Of a stretch of 64,000 nt of DNA, positions 35,409-43,568 are shown piece after piece. The translations under genes were made by a program, and so were the position numbers. Below the pieces are notes generated by a model that searched no databases, was not told the DNA's origin, and saw nothing but the letters and a program-made list of their open reading frames with translations. Source of the DNA: Clostridiales bacterium (GTDB lineage: Bacteria; Bacillota; Clostridia; Christensenellales; Borkfalkiaceae); contig SVHT01000002.1 of NCBI GenBank assembly GCA_015055615.1, forward strand, positions 1 to 64,000, written 5' to 3'. The first letter of the stretch is position 1, and each line of letters starts with the position of its first letter.

Positions 35409-36464
35409 ATGGAAACGATTCTTTTAAAAACGCCAACGACGTCGGGGACGATACGCGTGGGTACGGACGTAATCGACGCCCGCTTGCACGTATTGACGGC
35501 GGGGCAAAAAAATTTCGTCGTCACGGACAGCAACGTGTATGCGCTCTATCAAGATTGGTTTGCGCGCTATTTTAACGGCGCGGAAATTTTCGTCTTACCC
35601 GCAGGGGAAGAAAATAAGAATTTTCAATCGCTGTATGCGATTTTGGAAAAGATGTCGGCGGTGGGCTTGCATCGAAATTCGCGCTTGTTTGCCGTGGGCG
35701 GCGGCGTAGTCGGCGATATCGGCGGTTTGGCGGCGGCGTTGTATATGCGCGGTATTTCTTGCGTACAAATTCCTACTACCTTGCTTGCGCAAGTGGACAG
35801 CAGCGTGGGCGGTAAGACGGCGGTGGATCTTGGCGGTGTTAAAAATATCGTCGGGGCGTTTTATCAGCCTTGCGAAGTTTTGATTGATCCCGCGTTTTTA
35901 CGGACGTTACCTCCGCGCGAAATCAAATGCGGTGTGGGCGAAATTGTGAAATACGCGGCGTTAAACGGCAAAATTTTCGATATTTTAGAAGAGAATACGG
36001 ACAAATTGACCGACCTTGCGTTTTTGACGGAACTTATCGTGGCGTGCGTACAGCACAAAGCGAACGTGGTGCAGGCGGACGAAAAAGAGAGCGGAGAGAG
36101 ACGCAGTTTGAACGTCGGGCATACCACGGGGCACGCGATAGAGCTTTCCAGCGGACTTTCCCACGGGGAGAGCGTTTTGTACGGTATGCTCTTTGAAACG
36201 CGTATGGCGATAGGCGCGGGCGTATGCGAGAGCGCATACGGACAGCGGTTGCTGGCGTTGGTGGAAAAGGCGATTGCCATTGCGCCGAATACGGACGTGG
36301 ATTTTTCACAGATTGATAAGGACGCCGAAAAGGCGCGCTCGGACAAGAAAAATTTGGATGACGGCAAGATAAAAATGGCGGTTGCAAAGGATAAAAACGA
36401 GTGGACGATGTTTGCGCTCGGTTTTGAGGAGTATCGTACGGCGTTACTGCAAGCGGTAAAATAA
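35409..36464 (+). CDS. aroB: 3-dehydroquinate synthase
   Basis: A 351-residue NAD- and metal-dependent enzyme that converts DAHP to 3-dehydroquinate. The motifs GGGVVGDIGGLAAA, QIPTTLLAQVDSSVGGKT, NIVGAFYQP and the metal ligands in NVGHTTGHAIE are present. It lies 21 bases after aroC, with GAGAGG before the ATG. Confidence 0.97.
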   Translation: METILLKTPTTSGTIRVGTDVIDARLHVLTAGQKNFVVTDSNVYALYQDWFARYFNGAEIFVLPAGEENKNFQSLYAILEKMSAVGLHRNSRLFAVGGGVVGDIGGLAAALYMRGISCVQIPTTLLAQVDSSVGGKTAVDLGGVKNIVGAFYQPCEVLIDPAFLRTLPPREIKCGVGEIVKYAALNGKIFDILEENTDKLTDLAFLTELIVACVQHKANVVQADEKESGERRSLNVGHTTGHAIELSSGLSHGESVLYGMLFETRMAIGAGVCESAYGQRLLALVEKAIAIAPNTDVDFSQIDKDAEKARSDKKNLDDGKIKMAVAKDKNEWTMFALGFEEYRTALLQAVK

Positions 36465-36503
36465 GAAAAAAGAGAAAGAGAGAAAAGAAAAAAGGGGACG
36501 GGT

Positions 36504-37760
36504 ATGCAATATATCCAAGGTAGACAATATTTTGAAGGGGAGTTCAATCTTCCCGGCGATAAATCGATTACCCACCGCGCGATTATGCTCAACGGCGGCG
36601 CGGACGGCGAAGCGGTGATTACGAACGCGCTCATGGGCGAAGACTGCGTGTCAACGTGCCGTTGTATGCGTGCGTTGGGCGCAAAAATCGACGTGGACGG
36701 CACGACGCTCCGCATTACGGGCACGCCGCGTTTTCGTCGCGGAACGGAATTAAATTGTGGGAATTCTGGCACGACCATACGCCTGTTGACGGGTTTTGTG
36801 GCAGGCAAGCAGATTGACGCAAAGCTTTACGGGGACGAGTCGCTTTCGTCGCGACCTATGCGCCGTGTGGCGGACCCCCTTGCCTTGCTTGGCGCAAACG
36901 TAAAGACGACGGACGGACATGCGCCCGTATACGTTATCCCCGCGCCTTTGCGCGGTACGGAAATGTCTTTGCTTATTTCTTCCGCGCAGGTCAAGAGCGC
37001 CGTTTTATTGGCGGGGATATCCGCGGACGGCGAAACGCGCGTGAGCGAGCCCGTCAAATCCCGTGACCATACCGAAAGAATGCTTGCGGCGATGGGGGCG
37101 AATATCCGCGTCAACGGCAATAGTGTAACTGTGGGGAAGAGCGTTTTAAAAGCCATGGACGTGTGCGTGCCTTCGGATATTTCCTCAGCGGCGTATTTTA
37201 TGGCGCTCGGCGCGTTAAAGGGCAAAACGCTTTGCAAAAACATAGGGATAAACCCGACAAGAACGGGTATTTTGAACGCGTTTGATCGGCTGGGGGTAAA
37301 ATACCAATTATTGAATAAACGGATATCGGGCGGCGAAGAAACGGCGGATATTTTGGTGGAGAAATCGGATATGCGCGCCATTACGCTGACGGCGGAAGAC
37401 GTGCCTGCAATGATTGACGAGTTGCCGTTGGTTGCTCTGCTTTGCGCGTTTGCGGACGGCGAAACGCATATTACGGGCGCGAAAGAGCTCCGCGTGAAAG
37501 AGAGCGACAGAATCCGCACGACGGCGGAGCTTATCAACAACCTTGGCGGAGATTGCCGAGAAACGGAAGACGGTTTTATTATCCGCGGTAAAGAAAAATT
37601 GCGTGGCGGGGATATCGACAGCTATCTCGACCACCGTATTGCGATGACGGGCGCGGTCGGTTTGATTGCCTCGGAAAACGGTGGCAACGTACTTCGCGAA
37701 GATTGTTGCGCTATTTCCTTCCCCGACTTTTTTGATAAGCTTGGCGTAAAAAGAGGTTGA
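36504..37760 (+). CDS. aroA: 3-phosphoshikimate 1-carboxyvinyltransferase (EPSP synthase)
   Basis: A 418-residue enzyme that joins phosphoenolpyruvate and shikimate-3-phosphate. It contains LPGDKSITHRA (phosphoshikimate binding), LNCGNSGTTIRLL, SSRPMRR, SAQVKSAVLLAG and the C-terminal LRVKESDRI and DHRIAM. The GNSGT loop has Gly at the position that is Ala or Gly in different EPSP synthase classes; drug sensitivity was not judged. AAAAGGGGACGG lies before the ATG. Confidence 0.97.
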   Translation: MQYIQGRQYFEGEFNLPGDKSITHRAIMLNGGADGEAVITNALMGEDCVSTCRCMRALGAKIDVDGTTLRITGTPRFRRGTELNCGNSGTTIRLLTGFVAGKQIDAKLYGDESLSSRPMRRVADPLALLGANVKTTDGHAPVYVIPAPLRGTEMSLLISSAQVKSAVLLAGISADGETRVSEPVKSRDHTERMLAAMGANIRVNGNSVTVGKSVLKAMDVCVPSDISSAAYFMALGALKGKTLCKNIGINPTRTGILNAFDRLGVKYQLLNKRISGGEETADILVEKSDMRAITLTAEDVPAMIDELPLVALLCAFADGETHITGAKELRVKESDRIRTTAELINNLGGDCRETEDGFIIRGKEKLRGGDIDSYLDHRIAMTGAVGLIASENGGNVLREDCCAISFPDFFDKLGVKRG

Positions 37761-37778
37761 GAGGGGGGACGGTACGCG

Positions 37779-38594
37779 ATGAACGTAAAAAAGTTGCGTT
37801 TGGGGCTGATTGGAAAGGACGTTTCTCAATCGGATAGCGAACGTATCCATATCTTTATTTTGGGGCAAATGGGTATCGAATGTGAATACCAGCGTTTTTC
37901 GGTTGGGAAAGACGGCTTTGACAGCGCGATGCGCACGTTGCTTGGCGATTTCGACGGCTTTAATATCACGATTCCCTACAAGCGTGACGCAATGGAATAT
38001 TTGGACGAAATCGTGGGCGACGCCGTGGAATACAGCGCGGTAAACACGGTGCTCAACGCTACCCGTACGGGGTATAACACGGACGGAATCGGTTTTTTAC
38101 AGATGATACGTTCGTATGGTATCGAGTTTTCGGGTAAAAGAATTTTGGTGCTTGGCGGAGGCGGTAGTGGCAGAAGTACGGCGGCGGCGCTCAAAAAGGG
38201 TGGCGCTACGGTGTTTATGTACCAAAGAAACCGCGAAAAATTGATAGATACTTGCGACAATCTCGGTATTACGCCGATTGACGATCCTGAAAGTGGCGGT
38301 TTTGACGTTTTGATTAACTGCACGGGCGTGGGTATGCACGACAGCGAGGGGCGTTCCCCCGTGACGGCAAAGGCGTTTTCGGGCGCGGAAAGCGCGATAG
38401 ACCTTATTTACGTGCCTAGAAAATCGGAGTTTTTACGGCTTGCGGAAGAGAACGATTTGAAGATTTTAAACGGCGCGGCGATGCTGTTCTTTCAGGCGTA
38501 TTACGCCGACTGTCTGTATCTTGGCATCGAGCCGAACGAAAAGCAGGTGGAAGAATATTACCGCCTGTACGAGAAAAAATATTTGGATAAATGA
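37779..38594 (+). CDS. aroE: Shikimate dehydrogenase with atypical substrate motif
   Basis: A 271-residue NADP-dependent enzyme reducing 3-dehydroshikimate to shikimate. The shikimate-contacting motif, normally GxPxxHSxSPxxHN, reads GKDVSQSDSERIHIF: the two serines and the second His align, but the Pro, the first His and the final Asn are replaced. NITIPYK (catalytic Lys), YNTDGIGF and the dinucleotide loop VLGGGGSGRS are intact, as is a C-terminal MLFFQAYYA segment. Position within the aro cluster supports the assignment. Its ribosome-binding/start segment (37763-37783) is repeated exactly at 25297-25317. Confidence 0.9.
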   Translation: MNVKKLRLGLIGKDVSQSDSERIHIFILGQMGIECEYQRFSVGKDGFDSAMRTLLGDFDGFNITIPYKRDAMEYLDEIVGDAVEYSAVNTVLNATRTGYNTDGIGFLQMIRSYGIEFSGKRILVLGGGGSGRSTAAALKKGGATVFMYQRNREKLIDTCDNLGITPIDDPESGGFDVLINCTGVGMHDSEGRSPVTAKAFSGAESAIDLIYVPRKSEFLRLAEENDLKILNGAAMLFFQAYYADCLYLGIEPNEKQVEEYYRLYEKKYLDK

Positions 38595-38617
38595 TATCGA
38601 ACGGAGGACGTACGATT

Positions 38618-39058
38618 ATGAAATTTTTGGTTATCAACGGAGTGAATTTAAATCTTACGGGCAAGCGTGAAAAGGGCGTTTACGGCTCGGCAAGCTTGGA
38701 CGAAATCAACGAAAAAATTGCGGCGTATTGCAAAGCAAACGGCGATAACGTCGATTTTTATCAGAGCAATATCGAGGGCGAAATCGTCAACAAATTGCAC
38801 GAGGCGTTTTTGAATAAGGCTTACGATGGGATTTTGCTCAACGCAGGGGCGTTTACCCATTACAGCTACGCTCTTCGCGACGCGATTGCGGCGATTGATA
38901 TTCCCGTTGCCGAGGTGCATATGTCCAACGTGCACGCGCGTGAAGAATTCCGCCATACAAGCGTACTTTCCGAGGTTTGCAAAGGGGTTGTTTGCGGGTT
39001 TGGCCACGGCAGTTATATCGCGGCAATCGTTGGGTTAAAGGACGTGCTGGCGAAATAA
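38618..39058 (+). CDS. aroQ: Type II 3-dehydroquinate dehydratase
   Basis: A 146-residue enzyme dehydrating 3-dehydroquinate. The start MKFLVINGVNLNLTGKRE corresponds to the family's NGPNLNxLGxRE with Pro replaced by Val. The catalytic Tyr (VYG), the LNAGAFTHYS loop, VHMSNVHAREEFRHTS and the histidine of GHGSY are in place. GGAGG lies at 38602-38606, so 38618 is preferred over the upstream in-frame ATG at 38591, which overlaps the aroE end. Confidence 0.95.
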   Translation: MKFLVINGVNLNLTGKREKGVYGSASLDEINEKIAAYCKANGDNVDFYQSNIEGEIVNKLHEAFLNKAYDGILLNAGAFTHYSYALRDAIAAIDIPVAEVHMSNVHAREEFRHTSVLSEVCKGVVCGFGHGSYIAAIVGLKDVLAK

Positions 39059-39070
39059 GCGGGGTGGGTT

Positions 39071-39577
39071 ATGAACCTGATTTTATGCGGTATGATGGGC
39101 TGCGGAAAGACGACGGTTGGGCGTGAAATTGCGCGGCGTATCGGCGCGTTTTGTTACGACACGGACGATTTAATCGTGGAAAAATACGGCAGAATAGCGG
39201 ATATTTTTGCGCGGTTTGGCGAAGGTCGTTTTCGCGAAATCGAAACGGAAACGGTCAAGGGGCTTTCGCAAAAGGACGGGCTTGTCATTGCGACGGGCGG
39301 TGGCTTGGTGCTGAAAGAGGAAAACGTCGAACTGTTAAAGGCAAACGGGAAAATCGTGTACTTGCGCGCGAAAAAGGAAACCTTGCTTTCTCGCTTGCAG
39401 GGGGATGGCGAAAGACCGCTGTTGCAGTCTAAGGAAAGCTTGTCCGATAGATTGGCGCAGCTGCTGGAAGTCCGCGCACCGATTTACGAGAGGATTGCCG
39501 ATTATACGGTGGACGTGGACGGAAAAACACCGTACGAAATTGCGGCGGAAATCGTCGCTTTGGCGCAAGAAAAATAA
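39071..39577 (+). CDS. aroK: Shikimate kinase
   Basis: A 168-residue P-loop kinase phosphorylating shikimate. Walker A GMMGCGKTT, the DTDD substrate aspartates, the arginine region GEGRFREIE and ATGGGLV are all recognisable. It ends the aro cluster, 12 bases after aroQ and 13 bases before the reductase gene. Confidence 0.95.
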   Translation: MNLILCGMMGCGKTTVGREIARRIGAFCYDTDDLIVEKYGRIADIFARFGEGRFREIETETVKGLSQKDGLVIATGGGLVLKEENVELLKANGKIVYLRAKKETLLSRLQGDGERPLLQSKESLSDRLAQLLEVRAPIYERIADYTVDVDGKTPYEIAAEIVALAQEK

Positions 39578-39590
39578 AAGGTAGAACGAA

Positions 39591-40289
39591 ATGAAAACGG
39601 TTTTGGTGACGGGTGGTGTGCGCGGTATAGGCGCGGCAATCGCTTTGGCATTTTTAAATAAAGGGTATCGCGTTTGCGCGAGCTATTCCAAAGACGAGGA
39701 CAGCGCGCAAAAAATTGCCGCGAAGGGCGTGGAAGTTTTCCGCGCGGACGTGGCAAAGGAAGAGGACGTAACGGCGCTGTTTGCGAAAATCGGCAACGTG
39801 GACGTTTTGGTGAATAATGCGGGCGTTGCGCTCGTTAAGCAAATACAAGACGTCAGCTATGCAGAATTTAACCGCTTGATGTCCGTCAACGTCGGCGGGG
39901 CGTTCCTTTGCTCGCGCGAGGCGGCGAAAGGTATGATTGATAAACGTAGCGGTTTGATTGTCAATATTTCCTCCGTTTGGGGGGAAGTCGGCGGCAGCTG
40001 TGAGAGTGTGTACTCTGCGTCCAAATCGGCGCTGATTGGTTTTACGAAAGCGCTCGCCAAAGAGCTGGGTTGGTCGGGCGTGCGCGTAAATTGCGTGTCC
40101 CCCGGGGTGATAGATACGGCGATGAACGCGCGGTTTTCCGAAGCGGAAATGCAGGCGCTCAAAGAGGAAATCCCTATGGGGCGCTTGGGCGACGGTGAGG
40201 ACGTTGCCAAGGCGGTGCTGTATTTGGAAGAAAACGATTACGTAACGGGGGTGGATATCCCCGTAAACGGCGGTTTTTCCATTGCGTAA
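39591..40289 (+). CDS. Short-chain dehydrogenase/reductase, candidate EF-P 5-aminopentanone reductase
   Basis: A 232-residue SDR protein. The NADP loop TGGVRGIG, the NNAG segment, and a catalytic Ser-Tyr-Lys set (ISSVWG, YSASK) are intact, with SPGVIDTAMN after them. Length and similarity fit FabG and also YmfI, the reductase that finishes the 5-aminopentanol modification of elongation factor P in Bacillus. This organism has an efp with the modifiable lysine at 52445, and no other fatty-acid genes lie here, so YmfI is a reasonable alternative to FabG. Sequence alone does not decide between them. Confidence 0.8.
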   Translation: MKTVLVTGGVRGIGAAIALAFLNKGYRVCASYSKDEDSAQKIAAKGVEVFRADVAKEEDVTALFAKIGNVDVLVNNAGVALVKQIQDVSYAEFNRLMSVNVGGAFLCSREAAKGMIDKRSGLIVNISSVWGEVGGSCESVYSASKSALIGFTKALAKELGWSGVRVNCVSPGVIDTAMNARFSEAEMQALKEEIPMGRLGDGEDVAKAVLYLEENDYVTGVDIPVNGGFSIA

Positions 40290-40293
40290 TGGG

Positions 40294-40611
40294 TTAAGAA
40301 GAGTGTTTCTTTAAATAGCTATCTAAAATATTTTGTATAAACGCATCCGCGATTCCCTCTGTGGGGGATTGCGGGTCTTTTTTTTGCTCCGCTGGTTCTT
40401 CTTTTGGCGGTTTTGCTGTTTGCGTGTCTTTGGGCGCACCGTCCGTTTTATCGGCAAAAGTGGAAAAGGTCTGCGTAAACTTTGAAAGGTCGTTTAAAAA
40501 GCGCAACATTTCCTCGGAATCTTTGATTTGGCTCATCAGCGGTTTGATGCTGTCGGCAAAATCGGCGTTTTGTGAGAGATAATACAAGAGAACTAAAATT
40601 AAAATTTCCAT
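40294..40611 (-). CDS. Small single-span protein of unknown function
   Basis: About 105 residues from the ATG at 40611 (MEILILVLLYYLSQNADFAD). One N-terminal hydrophobic segment is followed by a helical stretch and a Lys/Pro/Glu/Gln-rich disordered linker, ending FIQNILDSYLKKHSS. The frame is open to 40797, but the upstream residues overlap the divergent gene at 40685 and look non-natural. The ribosome binding site is weak. The family is not recognised. Confidence 0.5.
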   Translation of the reverse strand: MEILILVLLYYLSQNADFADSIKPLMSQIKDSEEMLRFLNDLSKFTQTFSTFADKTDGAPKDTQTAKPPKEEPAEQKKDPQSPTEGIADAFIQNILDSYLKKHSS

Positions 40612-40650
40612 ACCGTAGTATATGCCATGTAGCCGAAAATTGCTAAGCGG

Positions 40651-40666
40651 CATAGGATATAGTATT
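40651..40666 (+). promoter_or_regulatory. Candidate non-sigma-A promoter box, copy 1
   Basis: CATAGGATATAGTATT lies just before the GGAGGTG site of the gene at 40685. Almost the same string (CATAAGATATAGTATT) precedes the gene at 42242. Both fit CATANNNTA, the -10 type of mother-cell sporulation sigma factors, and neither has a sigma-A -35 element. This is suggestive only. Confidence 0.35.
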
Positions 40667-40684
40667 ATTTTTCGGAGGTGAAAC

Positions 40685-40996
40685 ATGAAAAGCTTTAAGG
40701 AATATTCTAGGCAGGCGGCGGACGTGGCAAATGCGCAAAATAGCGAGGACGGGGGTGTAAAAACGCAAGAGGGAGGGACTGCGGAAGAGTTGACCAAGAA
40801 AATTGCCGCGGCGTATCACGGTAAAAGCAACGCAACGATGTTAAAAAGCATTTTGGAAGAGGCGGAACGGAGTAAACGCGCAGGCACGCTGTCCAACGAG
40901 GAAATCGAGGCGTTTTATCAGAGCTTTGCGCCGATGTTAGACGGCTTTCAACGCAAACGTTTGCGCGCGGTCGTACAACGCTTAAAGGAAATATAA
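40685..40996 (+). CDS. Small helical protein of unknown function
   Basis: A 103-residue, soluble, charged protein starting MKSFKEYSRQAADVA. It is predicted to be helical throughout, with a poorly conserved Gly/Thr-rich linker near 20-32 and a C-terminal part (NEEIEAFYQSFAPMLDGFQRKRLRAVV) resembling a compact helical bundle. GGAGGTG gives a strong ribosome binding site. It diverges from the small membrane protein at 40294 and ends at a hairpin. No family is recognised. Confidence 0.55.
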   Translation: MKSFKEYSRQAADVANAQNSEDGGVKTQEGGTAEELTKKIAAAYHGKSNATMLKSILEEAERSKRAGTLSNEEIEAFYQSFAPMLDGFQRKRLRAVVQRLKEI

Positions 40997-40997
40997 A

Positions 40998-41024
40998 ACC
41001 GCCTTAGCTTGGTGCTAAGGCGGT
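40998..41024. terminator. Shared terminator hairpin
   Basis: Perfect 11-base arms (40998-41008, 41014-41024) around TTGGT. On the minus strand TTTTAT follows, ending the cysteine desulfurase gene. On the plus strand it lies right after the stop at 40996 but has no T-run. Confidence 0.75.
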
Positions 41025-41044
41025 AGACGTGTCTTGATGAAAGG

Positions 41045-42178
41045 TTAAAACGCATGGCTTTTATCAATTTCATTTAAGGCGGACAGCAGGGTGTCTATTT
41101 CACTTTCGCTGTTATAATGCGAGAAGGAAACGCGCGTCAAGCCGTCTTCCTGCGTATGCAAGGCTCTGTGCATTAAGGGAGCGCAATGCAGACCTCCCCG
41201 CACAGCGATATCGTATTTTTCAGAGAGGAAATGGGCAACGGTTTCCGATTGCAATTCCCTATGCGCAAGGGCGACGATACCGCAAGGATTGGCAACCGAA
41301 TACGCGCGGTAGGCGGTTTGCTGTCGCAATCCGTTTAGGAAATATTCGGTGAGGGAAAGCAGTTTTTTTGCGATTTTGCGTTGGTGTACGGTGAGGTAGC
41401 GCGCGCCTTCCAAAAGGGAAAGGATTGCGGGATAGGACAACGTGCCCGCCTCTAAACCGTCGGGATAAAAATCGGGCATATCAAGGGAAAGGCTTATCGA
41501 GCCGCTTCCGCCGTGTAAAATCGGGTGCGGGGAAACGCGGTTGGAAAAGAGCAAAGCTCCGCTCCCTTGTATGCCTAACATACCCTTATGTCCCGCCACG
41601 CTTAAAAGGTCGATGCCCGTTTTTTGCATATTCATTGCGATATGTCCCGCCCCCTGCGCGCCGTCACAGAGAAAAAGGACGTGTTTTGGCAGGCGTTTGC
41701 GGATTTCGTTTATCGGCGGTATTGCGCCCGTAACGTTGGACGCCGTCGTCACAATGACCATACGCGTATAGGGGGTTACGAGCGAACAAAGGGTGTCGGG
41801 GTCGATGTTTCCGCTCTCGTCTAAGGGGCAAATATCGTATTCGATTTTGCCGATTTTTCGCAGATGTTCCAAGGGTCGCAAGACAGAGTTGTGTTCCATA
41901 CAAGTCGCAACGACGTGGTCGCCCTTTTGCAAAACGCCAAGGATCGCAACGTTTAACGCCTCGGTGCAATTTTTGGTAAAAACTACCTGCTCGTAGCTGT
42001 AACCGCCGAAAAATTCGTTTAAGGCGTGGCGACAATCGTTGACGAGTTTTGCGCAAGCCACGGATAATTTATGACCGCCTCGACCGGGGTTGGCGCACAC
42101 ACGTATTGCCGAAAAGACGGCGGAAAGGACTTGGTCGGGTTTTCTGCCACCCGTTGCGGCGTTATCAAAATACAACAT
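41045..42178 (-). CDS. Cysteine desulfurase family protein (class V aminotransferase fold)
   Basis: A 377-residue PLP enzyme. It has the N-terminal YFDNAATG, the cofactor region NCTEALNVAI, MEHNSVLRPL, CDGAQGAGH, the Schiff-base lysine in SVAGHKGMLG, and the late cysteine loop GLHCAPLMH. This matches the cysteine desulfurase/selenocysteine lyase subfamily often encoded next to DUF3343 proteins in Clostridia. It would release sulfur (or selenium) from cysteine (or selenocysteine) and hand it on as persulfide. The divergent DUF3343 gene at 42242 is the likely carrier. No iscU or nifU gene is adjacent. Confidence 0.85.
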   Translation of the reverse strand: MLYFDNAATGGRKPDQVLSAVFSAIRVCANPGRGGHKLSVACAKLVNDCRHALNEFFGGYSYEQVVFTKNCTEALNVAILGVLQKGDHVVATCMEHNSVLRPLEHLRKIGKIEYDICPLDESGNIDPDTLCSLVTPYTRMVIVTTASNVTGAIPPINEIRKRLPKHVLFLCDGAQGAGHIAMNMQKTGIDLLSVAGHKGMLGIQGSGALLFSNRVSPHPILHGGSGSISLSLDMPDFYPDGLEAGTLSYPAILSLLEGARYLTVHQRKIAKKLLSLTEYFLNGLRQQTAYRAYSVANPCGIVALAHRELQSETVAHFLSEKYDIAVRGGLHCAPLMHRALHTQEDGLTRVSFSHYNSESEIDTLLSALNEIDKSHAF

Positions 42179-42203
42179 AACGAACCTACCTTTATAAAAT
42201 CGT

Positions 42204-42219
42204 CATAAGATATAGTATT
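42204..42219 (+). promoter_or_regulatory. Candidate non-sigma-A promoter box, copy 2
   Basis: CATAAGATATAGTATT, 15 of 16 bases identical to the box at 40651-40666, sits six bases before AAGGAG of the DUF3343 gene. Confidence 0.35.
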
Positions 42220-42241
42220 CCAAAAAGGAGACACTTATGAT

Positions 42242-42499
42242 ATGATGATTTTAGCGGTGTTCCGCGCGCGGGCGCAGAGCTTGGATTATGCGGAACGATT
42301 ACAAAGATACGGCGTTATGGCGTCGACGATGCCAACGCCCAAAGAGGCAAAAATCGGTTGCGGTTTGTGCGTTCGCTTTGACGGACGGTATTATCCGCGG
42401 GCGAACGCAATTTTAAAAACGGCAAGGTATTCGTCCTTTAAGGGCTTTTATAAAATGGATTTTATTGGGGGCAGAATGTCCGTTACCCCCTACCCGTAA
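42242..42499 (+). CDS. DUF3343 putative Se/S carrier-like protein
   Basis: An 85-residue protein (MMILAVFRARAQSLDYAERLQRYG). The TMPTPKEAKIGCGLCVRF segment carries the two cysteines typical of DUF3343, a small ferredoxin-like fold linked to YedF and sulfur/selenium carrier systems. Only 63 bases separate it from the start of the divergent cysteine desulfurase, which supports a joint role in sulfur or selenium trafficking. The ATG at 42242 has AAGGAG ten bases upstream; the nearer ATG at 42237 is closed by a stop after two codons. Confidence 0.75.
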   Translation: MMILAVFRARAQSLDYAERLQRYGVMASTMPTPKEAKIGCGLCVRFDGRYYPRANAILKTARYSSFKGFYKMDFIGGRMSVTPYP

Positions 42500-42554
42500 C
42501 GCGATGACGGATAAAAAAGCAAAAAAAGGGGGCGAAAAAATTTAACGAAAAACC

Positions 42555-42583
42555 TTGCAAAAACGACGCGGATATGGTATACT
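42555..42583 (+). promoter_or_regulatory. Sigma-A promoter of nth
   Basis: TTGCAA (42555-42560), 17 bases, TATACT (42578-42583). Only nine bases separate the -10 from the ATG, so the leader would be about three bases. Confidence 0.75.
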
Positions 42584-42592
42584 GATTTCGTT

Positions 42593-43252
42593 ATGAAAAC
42601 AGCAGACAAAAAAGCGGCGCTTGCCGAATTGGAAAAACTTTATCCCGACGCAAAACCTGCGCTTATATACAAAACGCCGTACGAACTTCTCGTTGCGGTG
42701 ATTTTGTCTGCGCAATGCACGGACGAGCGCGTGAATAAGGTTACGGCGGTGCTCTTTGAAAAGTATTCTACGCCCGAGAGTATGGTTACGCTCTCGCAAG
42801 CGGAGCTCGAAAAATATATCTTTTCCTGCGGTTTTTACCGCATGAAAGCGGAGCATATTTTATCTGCCTCACGGGATATTCTCGACAAGTTTAACGGCAA
42901 GGTTCCCGATACGGTGGAAAGCTTGATGCGTCTTGCGGGCGTTGGAAAAAAGACGGCGAACGTGGTATATTCGGTGGCGTTTGGCGGCGATGCGATTGCG
43001 GTGGATACCCACGTATTTCGCGTGAGTAACCGTTTGGGGCTTGCCAAAGGGGATACGCCCCTTATCGTAGAGGCGGGGTTAAACAAGGCGATACCCAAGG
43101 AAGATTGGTCAAAGGCGCACCATTGGTTGATTTGGCACGGTCGGCGGGTTTGTCACTCGCAAAAACCTAATTGCGCGGAGTGTACGCTTAGTCCGTATTG
43201 CGATTACGGCAAAAATCCACCGAAGAAACCGAGCGCCAAAGGTAAAAAATAA
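42593..43252 (+). CDS. nth: Endonuclease III
   Basis: A 219-residue DNA glycosylase/AP lyase for oxidised pyrimidines. The helix-hairpin-helix LAGVGKKTANVV carries the catalytic lysine, VDTHVFRVSNRLGL holds the catalytic aspartate, and the C-terminal cluster has four cysteines (CHSQKPNCAECTLSPYC) for a 4Fe-4S centre. No ribosome binding site precedes the ATG, and the promoter is so close that the transcript is expected to be essentially leaderless. Confidence 0.95.
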   Translation: MKTADKKAALAELEKLYPDAKPALIYKTPYELLVAVILSAQCTDERVNKVTAVLFEKYSTPESMVTLSQAELEKYIFSCGFYRMKAEHILSASRDILDKFNGKVPDTVESLMRLAGVGKKTANVVYSVAFGGDAIAVDTHVFRVSNRLGLAKGDTPLIVEAGLNKAIPKEDWSKAHHWLIWHGRRVCHSQKPNCAECTLSPYCDYGKNPPKKPSAKGKK

Positions 43253-43307
43253 ATAACGTATAAAAACCTCCAAAACCGCAAAAACTGTGGGTACGGGGGT
43301 ATTTTTT

Positions 43308-43568
43308 ATGCAAGAGATTGAGCGAAAAACGCCGAGAGAAACGGAGCTTATCAAAACGTTGGCGGAGATTGAAGATTTGGCGGAGAAAAAGACGAAAATC
43401 TATTCGCGTTTGCTCACGGAACAAGTCTTGGCAAAGGAAATGGAAACGTTATCCGCGCGGCATGCCGTCCGCAGAGAGCGGCTGGAAAAATTGGCGTTTG
43501 GCAAGGCGAAAAAATCCGAAAAGGGGCAGGACGTGTCGCAAATAAGCGGGGGTGACGTGGAAAAATGA
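43308..43568 (+). CDS. Small coiled-coil protein of unknown function
   Basis: About 86 residues from the ATG at 43308 (MQEIERKTPRETELIKTL), preceded by GGGGG. It is Lys/Glu/Arg-rich and predicted to be a helical hairpin or coiled coil, with no cysteines. It overlaps the next small gene at ATGA, so the two are translated together. No family is recognised. Confidence 0.5.
   Translation: MQEIERKTPRETELIKTLAEIEDLAEKKTKIYSRLLTEQVLAKEMETLSARHAVRRERLEKLAFGKAKKSEKGQDVSQISGGDVEK

Noticed and set aside
40294..40797. Full 167-codon version of the small membrane protein
   Set aside because: The upstream 62 codons overlap the divergent gene at 40685 and its promoter region; the ATG at 40611 fits a natural membrane-segment start better.
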